Part shown: in pieces, positions 49,365 to 58,173 of the stretch
Numbering within the stretch: position 1 is the first letter of the stretch
How the letters are laid out: each line of letters opens with the position of its first letter
Source of the DNA: Nonomuraea jabiensis
GTDB lineage: Bacteria; Actinomycetota; Actinomycetes; Streptosporangiales; Streptosporangiaceae
Assembly (NCBI RefSeq): GCF_014204795.1
Contig: NZ_JACHMB010000001.1
Location: forward strand, 2,480,001 to 2,544,000
Length of the DNA stretch: 64,000 nucleotides
Reading direction: 5' to 3'
Position numbers and translations under genes: made by a program
The notes under the pieces: generated by a model
Database searches by the model: none
Told to the model about the DNA's origin: nothing
What the model saw: only the letters and a program-made list of their open reading frames with translations

Positions 49365-49524
49365 CGCCTCTCCCTTCGGTCTACTCGGGGGGATAAGAGA
49401 GGGCAAATCACCGTGAATGTAACCCGAGTTACGCCGATAGAGGAGGGGGTAATCGCGGATGATCGAGCATCTTTCGCCTTATGCTCGGACTAAGTGGCCT
49501 CCACCGCTTCCGAACCCGCCGGGC

Positions 49525-50151
49525 TCAGCTCAGCAGCTCGCGGACCAGCGCCTCGCTCCACCAGTGCTCGACCCGCTCGGGTGACCACCCGCGCTCGCCG
49601 GTGAGCGTGGCGTAGACGTCGATGCTGCACATGCCCGCATAGACGTCCACGGCCGCCGGCACGTCCAGGCCCTGGCGGAGCGTGCCGGCGGGCCAGGAGG
49701 AGAACACCGCCGTGCGGGTCTCGTCGGCCCGCCTGCGGCCGTCGCGGTAGACCGTCGCCAGCTCGGGCTCGACGCGGCCGGCTTCGCGCAGCAGGGTGAT
49801 GACGTCCCCGGCGCGCTCGTACAGGCGCCGGTCGAAGCCGGCCATCGCGGCCAGTTGCCGCGCGGGGTCCGTCCCGGGGGCCTCCAGCTCGGCGAGCTGC
49901 TGGGACGGCTCGGCCGACAGGTCGGCGGCGTCGGCCAGGGCCCGGGTCAGGCCGGTCTTGTTGCCGTACACCGAGTAGACCGTCGGCACGGAGACCCCCG
50001 CCTCGCGGGCCACGTCGCGTACGGTCGTCGCCGCCCAGCCACGCTCGACGAAGAGCCGCCGCGCGGCCCGGGCGATCTCGGCCCGCGTCTCCAGCGCCTG
50101 CGTCGTACGGCGCAACGAGTCGTAACGTCGCGGCCCCACCTCTGCCTCCAT
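49525..50151 (-). CDS. TetR-family regulator
   Basis: A 208-residue repressor with helix-turn-helix at about 22-65 (ARRLFVERGWAATTVRDVAR, EAGVSVPTVYSVYGNKTGL). ATG 50151 is preferred; a GTG at 50160 adds three residues. Divergent from a membrane-protein gene, with a palindrome between, which it probably binds. Confidence 0.88.
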   Translation of the reverse strand: MEAEVGPRRYDSLRRTTQALETRAEIARAARRLFVERGWAATTVRDVAREAGVSVPTVYSVYGNKTGLTRALADAADLSAEPSQQLAELEAPGTDPARQLAAMAGFDRRLYERAGDVITLLREAGRVEPELATVYRDGRRRADETRTAVFSSWPAGTLRQGLDVPAAVDVYAGMCSIDVYATLTGERGWSPERVEHWWSEALVRELLS

Positions 50152-50178
50152 GACTTGCACCCTATGGCTTTACGCTAC

Positions 50179-50193
50179 TTATATTGAATATAA
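50179..50193 (+). promoter_or_regulatory. Palindromic operator between TetR and membrane-protein genes
   Basis: TTATATT - G - AATATAA, perfect 15-base dyad in a 60-base divergent promoter; centred 27 bases from the plus-strand start. Probable TetR binding site; the AT-richness also makes it part of the -10 regions. Confidence 0.65.
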
Positions 50194-50212
50194 CTAGCGA
50201 AAGGACCTCCGG

Positions 50213-50869
50213 ATGCGCTTCTCCCGGATCAGCGGCCTCGCCGCCATCGGCTTCGCCGTCTCGATCGTGACCGCCAACCTGATCATGGCCCCGGCCGGCC
50301 TGCCGCTCACGGGCGCCGGGCTCGCCGAGGTCAACGCGTTCTTCGGCGCGAACGGCCACGTCGTCGGCCTCGGAGCCGCGTTCGGCCCCGTCGCCTGGGT
50401 GCTGGCCACCGTGTTCGGCGCGGGCGCGGTCGCCGCCCTGTGGGCGTCCGAACGGGAGCGGGGCGAGGCGTGGTCCCTGGTCGGATTCGCCGGCCTCATC
50501 CTGCAGAACGTCACCTTCACCGGGATCATGGCGGCCCGCCTCGCGCTGGCCAGAACGGCCCCGGCCGACCCCGCCGCGACCCCGGGCCTGTGGGCGTGGC
50601 ACGACGCGGTGTTCACGCTCAACGGCACGTTCCTGGCCATCGCGCTCGTCGGCCTGTCCGTGGCGGGCCTGCGGGCGAAGCTGCTGCGCCCCTGGGAGGG
50701 CACGCTGGGGTTCGCGGCGGCGGTGCTCCAGTTCGCCTCGGCCTGCCTGGCCTTCCTGGTCATGAAGGCGGAGGGGCCGCTCGGGCTCATCGGCCTCACC
50801 GGCTGGCTGATCTGGGTGGTCTGGCTGGTGATGTACGGCATCCGCCTGATCCGGCTGCGCGAGGCGTAG
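50213..50869 (+). CDS. Integral membrane protein, probably DUF4386-like
   Basis: A 218-residue protein with six hydrophobic segments. It begins MRFSRISGLAAIGFAVSIVT; the segments and a HDAVFTLNGTFLAIALVG stretch recall DUF4386-type proteins, but the match is only approximate. AAAGGACC precedes the ATG. Under likely control of the divergent TetR protein. Confidence 0.65.
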   Translation: MRFSRISGLAAIGFAVSIVTANLIMAPAGLPLTGAGLAEVNAFFGANGHVVGLGAAFGPVAWVLATVFGAGAVAALWASERERGEAWSLVGFAGLILQNVTFTGIMAARLALARTAPADPAATPGLWAWHDAVFTLNGTFLAIALVGLSVAGLRAKLLRPWEGTLGFAAAVLQFASACLAFLVMKAEGPLGLIGLTGWLIWVVWLVMYGIRLIRLREA

Positions 50870-50949
50870 CAGCCCACCTGGAGCTCCTGGTCGGTCTACC
50901 CCGGCGCTCCCGCGCGCCCGGCGAACGGCGTCCGGCTCACACTGTCCCC

Positions 50950-52218
50950 ATGGCCACGGCGATCGTGCTGTTCAACAGGGACCTGCGCGTCCACGACCAC
51001 CCCGCCCTCGTTGCCGCCTGCGAGCGGGCCGAGCGGGTGGTGCCGCTGTTCGTGCTGGACCCGGCCGTGCCGGCGGGCAACCGGCAGGGCTTCCTCCTGG
51101 AGTGCCTGGCCGAGCTGCGGGCCGCGCTCCGCGCCCGCGACGGCGACCTGGTCGTACGGCAGGGCGACGTCGTCCACGAGACGATGAAGCTGGCCGCCGA
51201 GGTGGACGCGACGACGATCTACGCCGGCGCGGACGTCAGCTCGCTCGCCAGGCGCCGCGAGGAGCACCTGGCCCGGGAGCGGATCGAGTACCTGCGCTTC
51301 CCCGGCGTCACCGTCGTGCCCCCGGACGCGCTGCGGCCCTCGGGCGGCGGCGACCACTACCGGGTCTTCACCCCCTACTGGCGCGCGTGGACCCGCCATC
51401 CCCGCCGTCCGGTCCTGCCGCCGCCGCGCACGGTGCCGACGCCCCCGGGCCTGACCGCCGGGCGGCTGCCCCCGCTCCAGCCGCCCGGACCGGTGCCCGG
51501 CGGCGAGCCGGCGGCCCGCGAGCGCGCCGACCGCTGGCTGCGCCACGGTCTGGACGGCTACGCCGACGGGCACGACGACCTGGCGGGCGACCGTACCTCA
51601 CGGCTCAGCCCGTACCTCCGCTTCGGCTGCCTGTCGCCGCTGGAGCTGGCCCGCCGCGCCGAGCGCAGCGAGCCCTTCGTCCGCCAGCTCTGCTGGCGGG
51701 ATTTCCACCACCAGGTGACGTACGCGTTCCCCCGGATCTGCCGCGAGAACTACCGCCACCCCGAACGGCGCTGGCGGCAGGACCCGGACGCGCTGCAGGC
51801 GTGGCAGGCGGGGATGACCGGGCTGCCCATCGTGGACGCCGGGATGCGGCAACTGCTCGCCGAAGGCTGGATGCACAATCGAGCCCGGCTGATCACGGCC
51901 GCCTATCTCGTCAAACATCTCGGCCTCGACTGGCGGGAGGGTGTACGGCACTTCTTCGAGCACTTGCTCGACGGCGATGTGGCCGACAATTCGGGCAACT
52001 GGCAATGGGTCGCGGGCACGGGGAACGACACTCGCCCCAATCGCACCTTCAATCCCCTGCGCCAGGCCAAGCGCTATGATCCCGCCGGCCACTATGTCCG
52101 GCGCTATGTGCCCGAACTCGCCGGCGTGCCCGCGCCCTACGTCCACGAGCCCTGGCGACTTCCCTCGCCGCCCGCCGGCTACCCCGCGCGGCTTGACGGT
52201 GCCGCTGACCAGGGGTGA
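50950..52218 (+). CDS. phr: Deoxyribodipyrimidine photolyase
   Basis: A 422-residue cryptochrome/photolyase protein that repairs cyclobutane pyrimidine dimers with light. N-terminal antenna domain (IVLFNRDLRVHDHPALVAAC), FAD domain with TSRLSPYLRFGCLSPLEL, RQLCWRDFHHQV, GLPIVDAGMRQLLAEGWMHN and DNSGNWQWVAGTG; the class-I order is intact. No ribosome site lies upstream of ATG 50950, so translation may be leaderless. Confidence 0.92.
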   Translation: MATAIVLFNRDLRVHDHPALVAACERAERVVPLFVLDPAVPAGNRQGFLLECLAELRAALRARDGDLVVRQGDVVHETMKLAAEVDATTIYAGADVSSLARRREEHLARERIEYLRFPGVTVVPPDALRPSGGGDHYRVFTPYWRAWTRHPRRPVLPPPRTVPTPPGLTAGRLPPLQPPGPVPGGEPAARERADRWLRHGLDGYADGHDDLAGDRTSRLSPYLRFGCLSPLELARRAERSEPFVRQLCWRDFHHQVTYAFPRICRENYRHPERRWRQDPDALQAWQAGMTGLPIVDAGMRQLLAEGWMHNRARLITAAYLVKHLGLDWREGVRHFFEHLLDGDVADNSGNWQWVAGTGNDTRPNRTFNPLRQAKRYDPAGHYVRRYVPELAGVPAPYVHEPWRLPSPPAGYPARLDGAADQG

Positions 52219-52403
52219 CTCGCAAACGATCTATTACGCGGGCCGTGTCACGTAGATTCTGGTCACAAACATTTCCCGAAATAACCGGTCTATCGTATTG
52301 TCATTGACTGGAATTGTTGGAACATATGGTCAGAGTCATCGAGTGAAGTCCAAAGATCGCTTACCGCAAAAAGGTCAGCGGCGAGGGGAAAGGGGCAACG
52401 CTC

Positions 52404-53237
52404 ATGCACCGACGTGCTGTCCGAAACCTGGCCCGGCTCGACACGACGCAAGCCAGAATCACTCGGATATTCGACGCTGCCGCAGGTGGGAAGGACAACT
52501 TCCAGGCGGACAAAGACGTGGTGCGCCATTTTGATCAAGTTACACCTGCCCTCACGACCGCGGCCCGCGCCGTTCTCCAATTCCTGTCCCGGGTGGTGGC
52601 TCACCTGGCGGCCGAAGGCGTGGACCAGTTCATGATCGTAGGCAGCGGGGTCCCCAGCGGCCTCTCGGCCGGGAACCGGTTACACGACATAGCCCGCCGC
52701 GCCTCGCCCGGCTCCGCCGTACGCGTCGTGTACGTCGAGAACAACCCGATGGTCGTGGCCACCGCCCAGGCCACCATCGAGCCCTTCACCGACCTGGTCC
52801 GCGTGGTGGACGGCGACGTACGGGAGATCGACGAGATGCTCCGGGACCACGTGATCCAGACGTTCATCGACTGGGAGAAGCCCCTGGCCGTGCTCCTGCT
52901 GTCGTCGCACAGCCTCGACGACGACGAGTACGCCCACTACGTCGTCAAGCGGCTCCAGCACGCGGCGCCCAAGGGCAGCTTCCTGGGTCTGCTGCACACC
53001 ACGTTCGACGCCGTACCGCCGGAACTGCTGCCCGCCATCCGCGACATGGTCGCCATGACGCTGCCCCGCCTCGCGATCCGCTCGCGGGAGGAGGTCGCAT
53101 CCCTCCTCCACGGCCTCGACCTGGTGGAGCCCGGGCTGGTGTGGGTGCCCGAGTGGCGTCCCGGCGGGCGTGACCTCGCCTGCGCCGACGAGCCGAGCGC
53201 GTCGGGCAACTACGGCGCCGTCGCCCGCATCCCCTGA
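52404..53237 (+). CDS. S-adenosyl methyltransferase-like protein (PF04672 / DUF574)
   Basis: A 277-residue protein of the actinobacterial SAM-dependent methyltransferase family that opens with ARITRIFDAAAGGKDNFQAD and has MIVGSGVPSG, VVYVENNPMVVA and LLLSSHSLDDDEYA. Such paralogues are abundant in Streptomyces and Streptosporangiales; substrates are not known. AGGGGAAAGGGG lies upstream. The 185 bases before it are AT-rich but show no clear operator. Confidence 0.85.
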   Translation: MHRRAVRNLARLDTTQARITRIFDAAAGGKDNFQADKDVVRHFDQVTPALTTAARAVLQFLSRVVAHLAAEGVDQFMIVGSGVPSGLSAGNRLHDIARRASPGSAVRVVYVENNPMVVATAQATIEPFTDLVRVVDGDVREIDEMLRDHVIQTFIDWEKPLAVLLLSSHSLDDDEYAHYVVKRLQHAAPKGSFLGLLHTTFDAVPPELLPAIRDMVAMTLPRLAIRSREEVASLLHGLDLVEPGLVWVPEWRPGGRDLACADEPSASGNYGAVARIP

Positions 53238-53308
53238 CGCGTCTCTCCGGGGCCGGAATCGTAACGAAATCGCATTCACATAAGTGAGGGCGAGAGATTA
53301 TCGTGGAG

Positions 53309-53324
53309 TTGGGAGCGCTCCCAA
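53309..53324 (+). promoter_or_regulatory. CelR/CebR-type operator
   Basis: A perfect 16-base palindrome, TTGGGAGC joined to GCTCCCAA. Its 14-base core TGGGAGC-GCTCCCA is the known target of CelR (Thermobifida) and CebR (Streptomyces), LacI-type repressors released by cellobiose. It lies 13 bases upstream of the ATPase gene start (53337), covering the leader. Confidence 0.75.
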
Positions 53325-53336
53325 CCGAGAGACGTG

Positions 53337-53753
53337 ATGCGTATGTCCCCCCGCCCCAGCTCCTTGTCCGCCGCACCGATTCGCGCGGTCGCGTACCTGC
53401 TGCCGTCGGTGCCGGCCGGTGTCGGCGAGGCGCGCTCCCTGGTCCGAACCGAGCTGACCGGCTGGGGCCTGGAACGCCTGATTGACGACTGCGTGCTCAT
53501 TGTCAGCGAACTGGTGACCAACGCCGTCCGGTACGGCGGGTCCGCGTACGCGTTACGCCTGGAGGACCGTGCGGACCGGTTGTACGGAGAGGTCTTCGAT
53601 CCGGGCGACGGCGAACCCCGCCCGTGCTCGCCCGACGCCGACGCGCTCTCGGGACGGGGGCTGCAGATCGTCTCGGCGATCGCCGACGACTGGGGGGTGG
53701 CCGCGGCGGACGGCGGCAAGGTCGTCTGGTTCTCGGTCCTGAACGCCGTCTGA
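53337..53753 (+). CDS. HATPase-type anti-sigma/regulatory ATP-binding protein (RsbW-like)
   Basis: A 138-residue GHKL ATPase with the N-box ELVTNAVRYG (about 62-71) and G-box SGRGLQIVSAIADDWG, the form of the many small anti-sigma-like kinases of actinomycetes. A GTG three bases earlier (53334) is an alternative start. No paired antagonist gene is adjacent. The CelR box suggests sugar-linked control. Confidence 0.85.
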   Translation: MRMSPRPSSLSAAPIRAVAYLLPSVPAGVGEARSLVRTELTGWGLERLIDDCVLIVSELVTNAVRYGGSAYALRLEDRADRLYGEVFDPGDGEPRPCSPDADALSGRGLQIVSAIADDWGVAAADGGKVVWFSVLNAV

Positions 53754-53794
53754 CCGCCATCTGACCGCCATACACGTAACGTCCGACCGGCGCG

Positions 53795-53887
53795 GCGGGC
53801 CGTCTGATCGGCGGGGCGGGCCGTCTGGGCGGCGTGGCGGGCCGCCGTCTGGCCCTTCTCAGCGGGCCGTCTGATCGGCGGGGCGGG
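53795..53887 (+). repeat. Split direct repeat between convergent genes
   Basis: A 26-base unit (GCGGGCCGTCTGATCGGCGG plus six bases) occurs at 53795-53820 and 53862-53887, 67 bases apart, with further partial copies between. It fills the gap between the ATPase and egtE stops and can fold into hairpins. Confidence 0.7.
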
Positions 53888-53895
53888 TCGTGGCG

Positions 53896-55164
53896 TCAGC
53901 GGGCGAGGACTCGGGCCAAGGCGTGCAGGGTCTCCACGGGCGTGCCGGGCGGCGGGGAGACGCGGAGCACGGGCTCGCGCAGGTCCAGCGGCGCCCGGGC
54001 GGTCGGTACGACGTTGACCAGCAGCGACGCCTCGGCGGCCCGGACGGCGGCGCTCTGCGCGCTGTCTCCCGGCGGTGGCCGGAGCGTGACCAGGGCGGAC
54101 GGCTCGTCGAGCGGCTCGACCACCCGCCACCCGCCGGCCCCGTCGAGCACGCCGCGCGCCGTACGACCGAGGTCGGCCAGGTGCGCGTGGACCGCGAACA
54201 GCCCGAGCTCGTGAAGCTCCAGCACGGCCGCCCCGAGCCCGGCCCGCGCCGCGACCGCCGCCTCCGAGCTCTCGAACCGCACCACCCCGGGCAACGGCAC
54301 CGGGCCGTCGCCGTCAGGACTCCACCGGTGACCGCCCAGGGTGGGGACTGCGGCGTCCATGGCCGGTGTGAGCCCGGGGACGATCAGGAAGCCGACGCCG
54401 CGCGGGCCGGCCAGCCACTTGCGGGAGGTCCCCACGTACGCGGTCGCGCCCGCCCCACGTACCTCGACATGACCGAGTGACTGGCAGACGTCGAGCACGA
54501 GCGGCACCCCCGCCGCGCGGCACAGCGCCCCGATCTCCTCGGCGGGCTGCACGACGCCGCGGTGGGAGGCCACGTGGGAGACGATCACCAGGTCGAGCCC
54601 GGCCGCCAGCCTGTCCCGCAGCCCTTCGAGGTCGAGGCGGGCGGCGCCGTCCACCGGCAGCTCGACCGGCTGCCAGCCCCGTTCGGCGGCCAGGCGGTGC
54701 AGCAGCATCAGTGTGCTGCCGTACTCGGTGCGGGCGTGGGCGACGCGGCTGCCCGGCGGGAGTCGCCACCCGCCCAGGAGGGCCGCCATCGCCGCCGTCC
54801 CGCTCTCCAGGAACGCCACGTCCTCCGGGCCGCCCCCCACCAACCCGGCCAGGGCCGATCTGGCCGGGGTCAGGTCGGGGACGGCCGCGTAGCCGCCGCG
54901 TTCCCGTTCCAGCCGCAGGTGCGCCACGACCGCGTCGAACACCCGGTCGCTGGGCACGTTGCAGCCGGCCGCGTCGAGATGCCCGGGCGGCACGACACTG
55001 CGCGCCGCCCGCCACATCTCACCGGCCCGCGCCCCCCACCCAGCCCGATCGCCCGACACGCCCGGCCCAACTCCGACGGCCACCGCGCCCGATCCGGCAC
55101 CGGCGGCCGGCGCGGCCGGTTCGGCTTCGGTGGGCGGCGACCAGTGCCCCGGGGCGGGGGTCAT
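53896..55164 (-). CDS. egtE: EgtE-type PLP-dependent C-S lyase
   Basis: A 422-residue fold-type I PLP enzyme. PLP-Lys is in [16 protein letters not shown], with [13 protein letters not shown] and GTAAMAAL before it. EgtE cleaves hercynylcysteine sulfoxide to ergothioneine, the last step. An N-terminal extension of about 45 residues rich in Ala, Pro and Gly precedes the family start ([20 protein letters not shown]). Its ATG overlaps the egtD stop. Confidence 0.88.
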   Translation of the reverse strand: MTPAPGHWSPPTEAEPAAPAAGAGSGAVAVGVGPGVSGDRAGWGARAGEMWRAARSVVPPGHLDAAGCNVPSDRVFDAVVAHLRLERERGGYAAVPDLTPARSALAGLVGGGPEDVAFLESGTAAMAALLGGWRLPPGSRVAHARTEYGSTLMLLHRLAAERGWQPVELPVDGAARLDLEGLRDRLAAGLDLVIVSHVASHRGVVQPAEEIGALCRAAGVPLVLDVCQSLGHVEVRGAGATAYVGTSRKWLAGPRGVGFLIVPGLTPAMDAAVPTLGGHRWSPDGDGPVPLPGVVRFESSEAAVAARAGLGAAVLELHELGLFAVHAHLADLGRTARGVLDGAGGWRVVEPLDEPSALVTLRPPPGDSAQSAAVRAAEASLLVNVVPTARAPLDLREPVLRVSPPPGTPVETLHALARVLAR

Positions 55165-56141
55165 GCCTCGGCCAGGATCAGGGTGAAGTCGCCGTCCGGG
55201 TCGGTGTAGCCGCGACGGACCAGGAAGCCCGCCGCGGCCAGCTCCGCCCGCAGCCCCTCCGGCCGGAACTTGGCGCTGATCTCGGTACGCATCTCCTCCC
55301 CCGCGGCGAAGTCCACCTCGAGCCCGAGCTCCGCGACCCGCACCCGCAGGTCCCGGACGGCCCGCAGCCGCATCTCGATCCATTCGTGCCGCTCGTCGTA
55401 GAGCGCCACGTGCTCGAACGCCTCCGGCTCGAAGTCGGCCCGCAGCTCCCGGTTGATCACGTGGAGCACGTTGCGGTTGAAGGCGGCCGTCACTCCGGCC
55501 GCGTCGTCGTAGGCGGCCACCAGCCGGTCGGTGTCCTTCACCAGATCGGCCCCGAGCAGGAACGTGTCCCCCCGCCGGAGCGTGGCCCGTACCTCCTTCA
55601 GAAACGCCCTGCGGGCGACGGGTTCGAGGTTGCCTATCGTGCCGCCGAGGAAGGCCACCATCCGCCGCCCGGTACGCGGCAGCAGCCCCAGGTGGTGCTC
55701 GAAGTCGGCGCAGACCGCCCGCACGTCGAGCCCGGCGAAGCGGCCGGCGACCCGGCGCGCCGCCGCCTCGAGGGTGACGGCGTCCACGTCCACCGGCGTG
55801 TACGCGCGCAGCGTGCCCGCCGCGGAGAGCGCCTCCAGCAGCAGCTCCGTCTTCTCGCTGGTGCCCGACCCCAGCTCGACCAGCGTGTCCGCGCGCGAGG
55901 CGGCGGCCAGGTCCGCGGCGCGGCCCCGCAGGATCGCCAGCTCGCGCCGGGTCGGGTAGTACTCGGGCAGCCGGGTGATGCGGGAGAACAGCTCGCTGCC
56001 CGCCGTGTCGTAGAACCACTTGGGCGGCAGCCACTTGGGCGAGGACGTCAGGCCCATCCTGACGTCACGTTCGAGCGCCTGCCGCAGGTAGTCACGGTCG
56101 AGATGGTTGATCACATGCACGGACGACTGGCTGACGGCCAT
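55161..56141 (-). CDS. egtD: EgtD, histidine N-alpha-methyltransferase
   Basis: A 326-residue SAM enzyme that trimethylates histidine to hercynine. Family motifs: [66 protein letters not shown] and KFRPEGL. The ATG at 56141 has AGGAGG upstream, the best ribosome site in the operon. Overlaps egtE by four bases. Confidence 0.94.
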   Translation of the reverse strand: MAVSQSSVHVINHLDRDYLRQALERDVRMGLTSSPKWLPPKWFYDTAGSELFSRITRLPEYYPTRRELAILRGRAADLAAASRADTLVELGSGTSEKTELLLEALSAAGTLRAYTPVDVDAVTLEAAARRVAGRFAGLDVRAVCADFEHHLGLLPRTGRRMVAFLGGTIGNLEPVARRAFLKEVRATLRRGDTFLLGADLVKDTDRLVAAYDDAAGVTAAFNRNVLHVINRELRADFEPEAFEHVALYDERHEWIEMRLRAVRDLRVRVAELGLEVDFAAGEEMRTEISAKFRPEGLRAELAAAGFLVRRGYTDPDGDFTLILAEA

Positions 56142-56160
56142 GAGGCCTCCTATGGTGAGA

Positions 56161-56880
56161 TCACAACGGCTGCACGGCAACGCGGTCGGGGGTGACGGTC
56201 AGCAGGCTGCGCTCGGGAACGGGCTGCCAGCCCGGCAGGTCATCGAGCGGTTCGCTGGCCACGCGCACGCCGTCGTGGCTTCGGTGGTGGAAGAGCGTGT
56301 CGCCCCAGACGGTCGCGGCGATCGACGCGCCGTCGCAGGCGAGCAGGTTGAGGCGGGCGCCGGGGTCCTTCTTCCCGGCGTGGACGACGACTTCGGCCAG
56401 CGCCTCGCCCAGCCCCAGCCCGGCGCGCCCGCGCAGGAACACGGCGGTCGCCACCCAGGCGGCGTCGCACGCGCTCTCCGCGCGGCCGGGCAGGTCGTCG
56501 GCGAGGTCGCGCAGCGCGTCCTTGCTGACGCGCCCGTTGTGGCTGAGCAGCCACCCCTTGTCGGCGAACGGCGCGGTGGCGCTCTCCTCGATCGGCATGC
56601 CCGCGGTGGCCGAGCGCACGGCCGCGAGCAGGCAGGTGGAGCGGGCGATCTGGGCGAGCGCGGACAGGTTGGCGTCGGACCAGATGGGCACGGTACGGCG
56701 GTAGCGCACGGGCTCGGGGCGCGTGGAGTCGTACCAGCCCATGCCGTAACCGTCGGCGTTGATCATGCCGTGGCGCTGGTGCCGGGGCGCGTACGACTGC
56801 TTGAACAGGCCGTGCTCGGGTTCGTGGATGAGCCAGGTGAGCGGGCGGGGCTCGCCCAGCCAGGCCGCGTGCCTGCACAC
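56161..56880 (-). CDS. egtC: EgtC, class-II glutamine amidotransferase-like hydrolase
   Basis: A 239-residue Ntn hydrolase that removes the glutamyl group from the gamma-Glu-Cys-hercynine sulfoxide. After removal of Met the nucleophile is Cys2 ([10 protein letters not shown]); [19 protein letters not shown] and LLSHNGRV are conserved. GTG start directly follows the egtB stop codon. Confidence 0.93.
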   Translation of the reverse strand: MCRHAAWLGEPRPLTWLIHEPEHGLFKQSYAPRHQRHGMINADGYGMGWYDSTRPEPVRYRRTVPIWSDANLSALAQIARSTCLLAAVRSATAGMPIEESATAPFADKGWLLSHNGRVSKDALRDLADDLPGRAESACDAAWVATAVFLRGRAGLGLGEALAEVVVHAGKKDPGARLNLLACDGASIAATVWGDTLFHHRSHDGVRVASEPLDDLPGWQPVPERSLLTVTPDRVAVQPL

Positions 56881-58173
56881 CTAGACCAGCTCCGAACGCG
56901 CGCAGCGGAACCCGGTGAAGATCTGCCGCCTGATCGGGTAGTCCCAGTTCCTGAACGTGGTGCGGACCGCCGCCGGGTCGGCCGCCCAGGAGCCGCCGCG
57001 CAGCACCCGGTATTCCTGGCCGAAGAACACCTCGCTGTACTCCTTGTACGGAAACGCGCGGAAGCCCGGGTAGGGCTGGAACCAGGAGCCGGTCCACTCC
57101 CACACGTCTCCGACCATCTGCTCGGCCCCGTACGCGCTGGCCCCGGCCGGGTAGGCGCCCAGCGGCGCGGGGCGGGCGGCGCGGTGGCCGAGGTTCGCCC
57201 TGGCGGGGTCGGGGGCCTCCTCGCCCCACGGGTAGCGGCGGGCGCGGCGGGCCCGCGGGTCCCAGCCGCAGGCCTTCTCCCACTCGGCCTCGGTGGGCAG
57301 CCGCTTGCCGGCCCAGCGGGCGTAGGCGTCGGCTTCGTACCAGCTCACGTGCTGGACGGGCTCGTCCATCGGGACCGGCTCGGTCCGGCCGAACCGCCTG
57401 CGCCACCAGCCGTCGCCGTCCCTGACCCAGAACAGGGGGGCGCTCACCCCGCTGCGCTGCCGCCACTGCCAGCCCTCGGCGGACCACCAGCGCGGGTCGT
57501 CGTAGCCGCCCTCCTCGATGAACGCCGCGTACGCGCGGTTGCCGACGGGGAGCCGGTCGATCCAGTACGCGGGCAGGTCCACCTGGTGGGCGGGGCGTTC
57601 GTTGTCGTAGGCCCACGCCAGGGTGGCGGTGCCCATCATGAAGGGGCCCGCGGGCACGTACATCTCCTCGGGGCCGCCGGTCCGGCCCTGCGGCAGGTCG
57701 CCCTCGCGCACCAGGCCGGGCTGCCCGGACAGCTGCAGGGTGGCGAGCATGGTCTCGTCGTGCTGGTGCTCGTGCTGGATCACCAGGCCGAACACGAAGC
57801 CGTCGCGGTGCAGCGGGTCGGCGCCCTCCAGGTCGATCGCGTCGAGGACGTCGAGCACGCGCCCGCGTACGCCCTCGATGTAGCGGCGGGCCTCGGCGGG
57901 GCCCAGGAGGGGCAGGGTGGGGCGGTCCTTGCGCGGATGTTTGAACGCGTCGTAGATGTCGTCGATCTCGGGTCGGATCGGCTCGATGCCGGCGGCCGCG
58001 CGCAGCACCCACAGCTCCTCGTAGTTGCCGACGTGCGCGAGGTCCCAGACCAGCGGCGACATCAGCGGTGAGTGCTGACGCACCAGCAGGTCGTCCTCCG
58101 CCTCGGTGTAGGCGAGCGACCGGTCGCGCACGGCCAGGAGCTCGGCCGCGATGCGTTCCTTGATGTCGTTCAT
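56881..58173 (-). CDS. egtB: EgtB, hercynine oxygenase (sulfoxide synthase)
   Basis: A 430-residue iron enzyme that joins hercynine to gamma-glutamylcysteine using O2. N-terminal DinB-like part supplies the metal histidines H47 (LAHVGNYEE) and H134/H138 (QHEHQHDE); the C-terminal formylglycine-generating-like domain has GNRAYAAFIEEGGY, RLPTEAEWEKA and RVLRGGSWAADP. GGAAGG precedes ATG 58173, which overlaps the egtA stop. Confidence 0.95.
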   Translation of the reverse strand: MNDIKERIAAELLAVRDRSLAYTEAEDDLLVRQHSPLMSPLVWDLAHVGNYEELWVLRAAAGIEPIRPEIDDIYDAFKHPRKDRPTLPLLGPAEARRYIEGVRGRVLDVLDAIDLEGADPLHRDGFVFGLVIQHEHQHDETMLATLQLSGQPGLVREGDLPQGRTGGPEEMYVPAGPFMMGTATLAWAYDNERPAHQVDLPAYWIDRLPVGNRAYAAFIEEGGYDDPRWWSAEGWQWRQRSGVSAPLFWVRDGDGWWRRRFGRTEPVPMDEPVQHVSWYEADAYARWAGKRLPTEAEWEKACGWDPRARRARRYPWGEEAPDPARANLGHRAARPAPLGAYPAGASAYGAEQMVGDVWEWTGSWFQPYPGFRAFPYKEYSEVFFGQEYRVLRGGSWAADPAAVRTTFRNWDYPIRRQIFTGFRCARSELV

